64,000 bases of DNA from Albugo candida (lineage: Eukaryota > Oomycota > Peronosporomycetes > Albuginales > Albuginaceae): contig CAJNAR010000145.1 in the NCBI GenBank assembly GCA_905220665.1, positions 62,001 through 126,000 on the forward strand, in the 5' to 3' direction. Positions 56,948-64,000 of this stretch are shown piece by piece (position 1 is the stretch's first letter; every line of letters begins with the position of its first letter). The notes beneath the pieces are model-generated. The model did no database searches. It was given only the letters and a program-made list of their open reading frames with translations, and was not told the DNA's origin. The translations under genes and the position numbers were made by a program.

Positions 56948-57397
56948 GGTCCTCGTCAATCACAGGGAAAGTCCAGTGCAGTTCATCCTGCATGGCTTCC
57001 ACGCGGAATGGACAATTAGCGAGTACTGCCGAAGTCTTTCGTGCTCTAGTATCTTCCGTTAGACCAAGCCGATTGCGTTAAGACCCTCCTCATTCCCATT
57101 TGTAATGGACTGAATAGTGCCCGTTACGCTGCTTGTAGGATTATTTTATCACTATCCCATAGCCTTTGCGGCAGCGGATTCATTCAATGTCTTTTTATTG
57201 CTTTGTGAGAACTATATTCAACTCCAGCAAGTCCGGTTGGTGGCTGCAGCAATTTATTCTGAACAATGAAATCATACTCTTTCGTGTATTTTGCATCCAT
57301 TGTTTGCTTGAAAGCCGTCATAATTGCGCAACTCGTTGTATATTGCTGCGTGGTAGGGAAGGAAGCAAAGAAATACGAAATCGTGGAAACGTGTAAG
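56948..57397 (-). other. 5' part of the split MULE
   Basis: On the minus strand from about 57400 a coding-like frame reads HVSTISYFFASFPTTQQYTT, MTAFKQTMDAKYTKEYDFIV, QNKLLQPPTGLAGVEYSSHK and then stops. It lies where the N-terminal part of the transposase should be. I cannot match it to a FAR1-type zinc finger. Confidence 0.4.
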
Positions 57398-57441
57398 GTA
57401 TTATGTATCTATCTTACGTAGACGCAATACTATAGTCACCC
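57398..57441 (-). repeat. Right TIR of the split MULE
   Basis: Inverted partner of 50743-50786, ending TATAGTCACCC. The next eight bases (TATCGATA) are the degenerate target-site duplicate. Confidence 0.75.
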
Positions 57442-57457
57442 TATCGATAAATTCACG

Positions 57458-58127
57458 GAGCCGTTGGTATTCACTCACCCTAAATCATTGGCTAAAATGT
57501 ATCAGTAATCGGTACTCATCACTCACCCACACCACTCTCCATCACGCGCGGTGACGCCCTTTCAACTACACCTCGGCACAAACACACTATAAATTAAAGT
57601 CACCTTATTAACCCTGAACACTTTAGCACATACACCACAAACTGCGCAATTTGGCTACATAAAAAAGAGAATTAAAGCTTTCATTTCGCAAACTCAGATT
57701 CTAAATGGGACTAGAACTTGTGAAATTCAAAGAAATGGATTCCGTTATTCGGACATTAGATGAAAAACATTCAGCTACAGGACAAACAAAGTACTAATGC
57801 ATATCCTTCAGCTAATGCATGTTCAAAAGAGCATTTTTAGTTTCCTCCATTAGGAGGGACAAGCAATCTCAGCCGGTGCAGTCAACGCGTTCATTGTTTG
57901 AGATGAATCTACAATTCAATATCTCTGTGAGCATTCGTGATATAAGAGATTGGCTGACTGATCTAAAAAGCTGAGATTCTGATTGTTCTTCTTTTTGCGT
58001 GAAATTGAGTGGTACTGAGTTGCGTGGTAGAAGTTGTTACAAGTGAGTGAATATTGATTTCCGTCTAACATCAATTGTAGTGAATTTTAGCCAATGAAAT
58101 AGAAGGGTGAGTGAATGCTAACGGCTC
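57458..58127. mobile_element. Small non-autonomous TIR element
   Basis: Inverted termini: 57458 onward GAGCCGTTGGTATTCACTCACCCT and then ATCATTGGCTAAAAT; the right end at 58080-58127 gives the reverse complement with GAGCCGTTAGCATTCACTCACCC and TTTCATTGGCTAAAAT. The interior (about 570 bp) has no ORF. No flanking duplication is evident. It sits 16 bp from the MULE end, so it may have entered near that terminus. Confidence 0.65.
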
Positions 58128-58190
58128 AGAGCTGTTTTGTCTATGACAATTGTGAAAACGTCAGTGGCAATAGGCACACGCATAAATAAA

Positions 58191-58275
58191 GGGAATTGCT
58201 GCGGACACACCCAATTTTTGCTACGGACACACCCCTAAAAAAATAAGTTAGAAACATACCCCCTACTTCGTACCG
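58191..58275 (+). repeat. Left TIR of the ULP1-carrying element
   Basis: Starts GGGAATTGCTGCGGACACAC and ends near CCCTACTTCGTACC. Nearly identical to the reverse complement of 59091-59175. Confidence 0.9.
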
Positions 58276-58355
58276 TCCATTGAGTAAATCAAGGAGTCTA
58301 TCTCTCCTGTTACATCTCCGGTCTCCCAACTACTCCGTCCACCACTCCTGTTGCC

Positions 58356-58921
58356 ATGTTCTCAGCTGCTAGCACCTTCAATCCCGAATTCACTACCCAG
58401 CCCATTACCCCAGACCAATCCCAAGGCCAGATTGGAATGGTATTCTTTGATTAATCTACTTTCTTTCTCTGTTGTTATTCCAGAATACAACAAGCAATCC
58501 AGCTAATGAAAAAAATGTTGAGGAGAATATCAGGTACTTTGCTGCAGAGGTGAGTCTTTTCAATAAAAGGACTCTAGTTTTCAAAGTCGGTAACTGAATC
58601 AAGGATAATGATTTCCTGCTGTGTTCTTTCATATCAAATGGACGATGTTGTTTAGCGGGAGAATTGAGACCTACGTGACGCTATACAACCATGGCTTGAC
58701 GAGAACATGTGGCTAAATAGTCCGAAAATGGTGTCAGTTTTGCTTACATACACGCCTGGACCAACTGCACAAAGCAAGTGGATGGTAATTCCTGTGGCAT
58801 TTTTACATCCTACTACGTTTCTGAACTGCGCAAGGGAGTGCTATTACTGGAGGTGCACCACCAGCTCATTTGTTTCGAGAAAAGATGCTGCGTAAACTTC
58901 TCGCTTGACAGAAAGCTTAGT
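58356..58921 (+). pseudogene. ULP1/C48-like cysteine protease relic with two introns
   Basis: A gene model fits: exon 1 58356-58439 (ATG, MFSAASTFNPEFTTQPITPD...), a GT-AG intron 58440-58483 with a pyrimidine-rich end, exon 2 58484-58549 (NTTSNPANEKNVEENIRYFA...), a GT-AG intron 58550-58603, then exon 3 in the same frame as 58721-58921. Exon 3 has three in-frame stops (TGA, TGA, TAG at 58718), then AYIHAWTNCTKQVDGNSCGI and FTSYYVSELRKGV. QVDGNSCGIF is the catalytic-Cys signature of ULP1/SENP proteases (Q, D-G-x-x-C-G-x-F). The His and Asp of the triad are not found, so it is a relic or truncated. Confidence 0.55.
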
Positions 58922-59090
58922 TAGAATCAGCAAAGAGCGCAAATCAATAGAAGGCAATCGTGGCTGGATTTCTTTCTTCTCTGAAATGCCTGCCTACTAG
59001 GCTACTCTTACTCTTCTTGAAATAGTTTCACTTTTTCTTATGATGTTACTGCCACCAGCTAGAAGTGGACTTGAGAGCAGCGGACATTGC

Positions 59091-59175
59091 GGTATAGAAG
59101 TAGGGGGTATGTTTCTAATTTCTATTTTTAGGGGTGTATCCGTAGCAAAAATTGGGTGTGTCCGCAGCAATTTCC
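59091..59175 (-). repeat. Right TIR of the ULP1-carrying element
   Basis: Inverted partner of 58191-58275, ending TCCGCAGCAATTTCC. Confidence 0.9.
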
Positions 59176-59359
59176 TTAATAAAATGTCCTAAGATTTAAT
59201 ATGTATTCTCGCAAATGATTAAAGTGCATAGAGTTACAAGTAGGGCATCAACCCATGCCGGATTCTTCCGGGAAAGAACTCTGATTTGGGCGAACATTTG
59301 TGAAATAGGCGGAAAGTGGATCAAGTGGATCGCTGAGCTTGATAGAAATGAATTATAGC

Positions 59360-61630
59360 AGCATTGTTCAAAAAATTGACCTTCTTCGCGATAAAACTGA
59401 TCGGCAATACCGACCGTTTAAGACTTCCTTCTCACAAACGTACGCCTGTGTTGTATCGTCAGTTCATCGATACGTATCGCTTGCACTTGGTTTCTTTCCT
59501 GTAATATTCCCAATTGTACCAAAACGTTATTGAATTAGTTCTTCCATTCGACCCAAAGTTTATCTGTTTGTTCTCCGAGTTGCAGTAAATATACTCATCA
59601 GACCATGAGAGAACCCGATCTCGATAATCGTATAATTGGCCTTGTAAAGCGACTAATTTTGCTTCAAATGCATCTCTTCTCCGATACGATTGATTGTATT
59701 CACAGTGTTAACGACTTCAATGGATTGCTTCGGAAATGAATATCCATCACTTCTTGCGCGATATTTTGAGCTATTTATTGACGTCTGCTAATTAAACAAT
59801 CAAAGCGTTTATTCTTCTCTAAGTCGGATTTGCGATGCGTCTACCTGAAGCCTCAAAGCTGATGCTGTATCGGCCCGATCTCGTCCTATGCTGCAACTAA
59901 AGCTATTTTCTCTCTTTTCACAGCTTCTAATTGTGACTATAATCTCTCCTATTCATTGCTCCATAAATGCAGTTCACATCTTGGCGACACCATTTCAATT
60001 ATGTAGTCAGATTGTCAATTTAGGAGGCGGATGATACGCCTTGAGCATTCAATTGGCGCTCCAACGAGACGATTTCTGCCTCTCGATCCTCGAGAGCTGC
60101 CTGTAAACGCCCCATACCTGTGGTCTGTTCCCCTTCCTCCAAAATCGCTTCATAGATAGACTCCAATTCAGAAGCTGGGATACTCATTCCATTCCGTGGA
60201 TGTATGTTCTTTTCTTCATGATCGATCGTTAAAGTGGAAAAGAGATCGATATCAAGACTTCGCGTGCGTAATTGCTCATTTCCAATACCGTCAATTGATG
60301 CTTTTGTTCGTTCAATTGAGCTTCCAACTCCACTTTTTCCTTTGCGATATCTTTATAAGTTTTCATCAGAAAAGATACGCGCTTGAAGGAACTGATATAA
60401 CGTGATTTTTTTTCAGTGTGGCGATATAAATGAATAGAGAGGCTGTGCAATTGCTCCACGTACGTTTGATTCGCAGGTTGGAGGCTTTCAATCTCAGCCT
60501 TCAACGCGCTGATAAGACATGATTGCTCATAGTCTCGATATTCCTTCCTTTTCTCTTGTTCGCTTGATTCTTGGAGATCGTTCACTTTTGGGCTTAACTG
60601 CATGGTTTCCTTCACGGACGCATGCATCTGCTACGAACTTGACGTCATTTTACTGCACACAACGTCGCCTTTTTCTGCTGTAAATGATGACGCATGATAT
60701 GAAGCACGTAGAGCTCCATAACATGCACACACAACCGAATGATTATTCCAATTGAACATCGTTCATCACTCTCTCGCCATTCCATCCAAGGACTAGAGTT
60801 CGGGCAACCGCTTGTGATCGCTAAGCTGTTTTCGAGGCAGGGAAAGACGATGTTGAGATTAGAATTGCAGGCAACTAATTCCTTCAGCCAGAATTGTATG
60901 TTTGCTATTCCACAACTCCACTGCACTGAGACAGAAAAGGCACTGATCTGTTCGGAGGATGTGGAATAGAAAAGCGGAAAGGAAGTACAGTAGTGGCTGT
61001 GGTACGGTCGGCTGCTTGGTAGGTTTCATGGTCTTCTATTCCTCGGTATTTCAGTCGCAAAGACAGCTTGTAAGGAGGACACGTTAAGTGTTTTACTTCC
61101 ATCGGGAACGGTCATTAAAGGCGAAATTATTGCACGAGTTGCCATTCGATCTTAAATTCAACGTTGCAGTGAGATCACGACACTTAAATGCGAAATCAGA
61201 TACGAATGCTCTCTGATTTTCTACATGGGTTGTCTTTGCAGCATTTCAGTGAAATCTAATTAAAGCACCGCAATAGCCGAATGAATTGGAACTAGACAGC
61301 AATATCGTAATATTTGGGATGTAGTGCCACTGCGTTGGCTGCGTTTTTATTCGTCGTGTGAATCGGGATGGTAGTCTTATGAAGAGCAGTATGATCGTCC
61401 TTGGAATGTACTGATTGCTAGGAGAATTCTTTGCTATTTTGACGGAAAAGAACGAGTATTTGGACTTATATCATGCTTTATAGTCGCATGTACAAAGAAA
61501 GCGGCCTATACCACATCTATAATGCTGTTCCTGACAGCTGACGATAGCATAAATAGCCTTACGAGAAAAAAACCTAGAGAATCTGTGAGTAATGATAGCT
61601 CCAAAGCATTGGAAAAAGTCATTTTAATAT
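59360..61630 (-). repeat. Inverted duplication, copy 2
   Basis: The reverse complement of this segment aligns with 37640-40010. Examples: TTCGCATTTAAGTGTCGTGA and GAGAGCATTCGTATC correspond to 38067-38101, and GCAGCCGACCGT at about 61000 matches 38271. Both copies are decayed but differ in which parts stay open. Confidence 0.85.
59500..60926 (-). pseudogene. Decayed coiled-coil protein gene, copy 2
   Basis: Minus-strand frames: 60926-60645, 60627-60229 (MQLSPKVNDLQESSEQEKRK; IEKLQ-like LKAEIESLQPANQTYVEQLH; KEKVELEAQLNEQKHQLTVL) and, without a long ORF, about 60215-60020 (SIPASELESIYEAILEEGEQ; LQAALEDREAEIVSLERQLN). Charged residues and regularly spaced Leu indicate long coiled coils. The last block is open here but broken in copy 1, so the copies decayed independently. 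The function of the ancestor is unknown. Confidence 0.6.
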
Positions 61631-61809
61631 ATGAACAATGTCAATAAGCGGACTCTGAGAGTACCTTTAAAGTAGTATAAGATCATAATAAATCTTTGCG
61701 TAGCAGAAAATCTCGTCCATTGTCATTGAGACGCTTCATCACAATAATTAATGATTTTAATGTGCTGCAAATTCAACTTTAGCGACTGTAGGTAGGCGAC
61801 ATGGAGTTT

Positions 61810-62418
61810 CTACAGGGGACAAATCTCCAAATTCTCTTCCTTGTCCGCCTTTACGTAGGCGTCTGGATTGTCCCCGTGCATCGCCGGCACATCCCATTTC
61901 CGTGCAAGAACCAGTACCACTTTTACGGTACTGAGATCCATAACGGCGGCAAAAGTAAGTCCATAATCGACCCAAAAAAGTTGTTCGTTTCTAAAGGGCA
62001 CGATTCTGGGATTTTAACGCTCGATCTTTCCTCGTTCATCCGCATCGGTCTTTGTCTTAAAGACCCACTTCGTGTGTAGCACACGGCTACCGGTGGGAGG
62101 CACCTCCTCCGTCCATACGGTATTCTCCTCCAATGCCCGGAGCTCTTAGCTCATAGACATGACCCATCTGTCCTTCTGACTGTTACGCATAGCCTGTCTG
62201 TAGCTTTTGGGATCTTCTTCACGCACGACGTTTACTACGTCACACTCCTGCCTCTCACTATGTTCCACGTTGTACTGATGCTTCTGTTCCACACCATCCT
62301 TGCATGCCTTTGAACTGGTACGATGCTCATCTCGAGACCACGTACCCCTCCTTCTTTGTCTTGTCTCTTTCTCTTTTAATTTTGGGTAGCGGTTCGGTCC
62401 CTGTTCTTTTGCTGTCAC
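61810..62418 (-). pseudogene. copia reverse transcriptase, N-terminal part
   Basis: Frames 62418-62146 (a polar linker ending SYRQAMRNSQKDRWVMSMS) and then VLHTKWVFKTKTDADERGKI, and 62001-61810 (FWVDYGLTFAAVMDLSTVKV, RKWDVPAMHGDNPDAYVKAD). The sequence ends before the YVDD block because the element is truncated. Stops and frameshifts occur between the blocks. Confidence 0.8.
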
Positions 62419-62548
62419 CGTTTTTCGCTATGCCTCTTCTCTTTCAGCAAAATGCACCCCGCCGAAATTGCTCGTCTTGCTTACTCGTCAGCGTCTTCAT
62501 GTTTCTAACATGCTGCTTGACGACGAGAACATTGTCCTTGGGTATATA

Positions 62549-63355
62549 TTATCGATACCTTTTCGTCTCATCGCTTCTTCCAATAATTATCGTTGGTTTC
62601 CCACGCTCGCCAAGCGACTTGCTCTTTGCGTCACGGTGAACTGTACGTCCCGACCCAAACACCACAATATCACTAAGATTCGGTGTTCTGTTGGTAAGCA
62701 TCTGCAGGGGTAACTTTCTCCCCGCATTAGACTTGCTCGGGCTTCTTTTCGGGATGTGAGACACGTATTCCGCCGCGTCTCCCCAGAAATAGAGGGGCAG
62801 GCGGCACGCATATGTCATACTCCGCACCATATTCATAATGGGGCGAGGCATACGCTCTGCGTTCCCGTTACAGGCCTGATTTCGTGCTTCGCTAATCTGG
62901 CGAGCAATTTTAGTTTCCTTACAGAAATCGTCCAGAGTCCGATAATCTCCACCACCATCTGTTCTCAACACGTGGATTCTGCAGTTGAACTGACGCTCGA
63001 AAAAGTCCATGAAGTGCGTGAACTATTGTGCAGCGATGTCCTTCTTCCTCGCGAGATATATGCTGCAGTAATTCGTTCGGTGATCGACAGAATCTATCAT
63101 GTACCGATTTCCTTGTCTGTCCTTAGGAGTCATCAGCCCCTTGAAATCCGAGCAAATTACTCCGCCAACAACATCGATCGGAGAATTGTCACCTGTGTCC
63201 TTTCTTGACTGCGCATTCTTTGTCTCTTTTCCTTGAGCGCACGCGAGGCAATTTGTCCTTATCTGATCCGTGAGCAATATCCCCGAATCTGGGTGTTGCG
63301 CTATCTGAATGATCGTGTCGTAATTGAGGTGAGCCGATCTGCGATGGAAATGCAT
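62549..63355 (-). pseudogene. copia integrase, nearly open
   Basis: ORFs 63355-63023 and 63010-62549 lie in the same frame with a single TAG (after KKDIAAQ) between them. Zinc-binding HRRSAH and CLAC are present, then CSDFKG (first Asp), VLRTDGGGDY (second Asp) and NGNAERM (the catalytic Glu). LYFWGDAAEYVSHIP follows, as in the family. This is the best-preserved integrase in the window, and all three catalytic residues survive. Confidence 0.88.
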
Positions 63356-63524
63356 GAGTGCTCCTTCTGGAAGTCACGTCCCAGCTGTTCCTCGTTCTGA
63401 GATAGTACCGACATGAGTACGGCCGTAGGTTATGTATTTGCACGTCCCCATTCCGTGCGAACCACAAGTACATTTTTCGACATCTCTACGTCGAGCACAG
63501 GACTCCCTCCTTTGAGGCTTGCTA

Positions 63525-63920
63525 TCACTGGTATGCGAACCCGTATCCGTTTGCGTCCAGCATCCGTAAGATATGACATTTCGCTACAAGTTTTCGGCGT
63601 AGTACACGTCCTTCAATCGCACCTTTACCGGATTTCCCATCTCTGTACCCACAATGACGACGGTTCCACGCCACGTAATACGAAGATCCACCATTTGCCG
63701 TAACACATTCACTCACGTGCTCCGCCGGGTCTTCAAGTAGGTTTACGTCATTCACTAAGTGTTTACTGGACCCACTGTCAAGGATTCAGTTTTTTTCCTA
63801 AACAGTTGAAGCCTTGAATGTAAGAACGAAGTCCGTATCTTGTCTTGCTGTGCGTCCCTTTTCTTCCGGACAAGTTGCCTTGATGTGTCCCGTTTTCCGG
63901 CATTTGTAACACGTTATCTC
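63525..63920 (-). pseudogene. copia gag end and protease region
   Basis: The minus strand at 63911-63870 encodes the CCHC zinc knuckle CYKCRKTGHIKATC. ORF 63755-63525 follows (LLEDPAEHVSECVTANGGSS), where the protease and pre-integrase linker should lie. The DSG of the protease is seen only as DSGSSKHLV at about 63775 on the same strand, ahead of this ORF. Frame breaks separate the parts. Confidence 0.7.
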
Positions 63921-64000
63921 GTTCGGCCGCCCGTTCTGAACCATATTTACCAACTCTCGTCCCAGCTGCTTTCCTTGTGTCCCTACCTCCGTAGATTGAG

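Larger units (their letters stand above)
50743..57441 (-). mobile_element. MULE transposon split by a copia insertion
   Basis: The ends are inverted repeats of about 45 bp (50743-50786 and 57398-57441) sharing GGGTGACTATA, GCGTCTAC.TAAGATA and ACATAATA. Bases just outside form a degenerate 8-bp duplication (CATCGAAA / TATCGATA), the size expected for MULEs and hATs. The minus-strand interior encodes a Mutator-type transposase. A 4,520-bp copia element sits inside. Without it the MULE would be about 2.2 kb. Confidence 0.75.
58191..59175 (+). mobile_element. TIR element carrying a ULP1-like protease relic
   Basis: Inverted repeats of about 85 bp (58191-58275 and 59091-59175) share TTGCTGCGGACACACCCAAT, TTTTGCTACGGA.ACACCCCT and AGAAACATACCCCCTACTTC. 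The flanks form an 8-bp duplication with one mismatch (TAAATAAA / TTAATAAA). The interior encodes a possibly spliced reading frame ending in a C48-type cysteine protease motif. Plant MULEs carrying ULP1-like genes are known, and the 8-bp duplication is compatible with a MULE or hAT. No transposase is present. Confidence 0.75.
61757..64000 (-). mobile_element. Partial copia element, cut by the window edge
   Basis: Zinc knuckle, pre-integrase, integrase and the first part of the reverse transcriptase occur in order on the minus strand. The left end stops abruptly at about 61750, about 120 bp from the inverted duplication, so the rest of RT, RNase H and the 3' LTR are lost. The 5' part lies outside the window. 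The RT wording (KWVFKTKTDAD, WVDYGLTFAAVMDLSTVKVV) is closest to the element at 6-10 kb. Confidence 0.88.

Noticed and set aside
1..64000. tRNA, rRNA or CRISPR features
   Set aside because: I saw no cloverleaf, no rRNA-like conserved tract and no regularly spaced repeat array. A covariance-model search would settle tRNAs.

Overview
The window is a gene-poor, repeat-rich stretch of a eukaryotic genome, and I infer an oomycete of the white-rust genus Albugo. The main reason is the largest intact gene (10459-12648, + strand). It encodes a 729-residue protein with a predicted signal peptide followed by the ten-residue motif CHQCLVTFFG. That motif fits both the CHXC signature (CHxC with Gly at +6) reported for Albugo laibachii effectors and the CX2CX5G signature of the Albugo candida CCG effectors. 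The AT-rich, fragmented surroundings and the mixture of LINE, Ty1/copia and Mutator-like elements fit the gene-sparse regions in which oomycete effectors usually lie. The species assignment is an inference.

Layout. 0-1.6 kb: decayed LINE reverse transcriptase (minus). 6.26-9.86 kb: decayed copia element (plus) with short diverged LTRs. 10.5-12.6 kb: the multi-unit effector candidate. 14.8-17.2 kb: small candidate or decayed genes. 17.8-23.0 kb: long LINE copy (plus) with endonuclease, reverse transcriptase and zf-RVT domains, inactivated by a stop and frameshifts. 23-28.8 kb: unidentified decayed sequence. 28.8-30.0 kb: pepsin-type aspartic protease relic, whose C-lobe survives as an open frame with a destroyed DTG motif. 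30.3-37.1 kb: relics of hydrophilic or secreted proteins. 37.6-40.0 kb and 59.4-61.6 kb: two inverted copies of one decayed coiled-coil gene. 41.37-42.30 kb: short MULE with about 120-bp TIRs and only the DNA-binding part of a transposase. 42.5-46.5 kb: cluster of decayed genes on the minus strand, at least two with signal-peptide-like starts. 48.5-49.0 kb: C-terminal fragment of another non-LTR reverse transcriptase. 50.74-57.44 kb: a MULE, with TIRs and a degenerate 8-bp TSD, split by a complete 4,520-bp copia element (52423-56942) that has two 150-bp LTRs and a perfect 5-bp TSD. 57.46-58.13 kb: small TIR element. 58.19-59.18 kb: TIR element with an 8-bp TSD and a relic of a ULP1-like cysteine protease. 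61.76-64.0 kb: part of another copia element, cut by the window edge.

Few genes look functional: the effector candidate, the aspartic-protease-like C-lobe and a handful of small ORFs. Everything else is mobile DNA or relics. The picture is a graveyard and nursery of secreted proteins inside nested transposons. Many displayed ORFs start at TTG, CTG or GTG, so I reassigned starts to ATG where possible.
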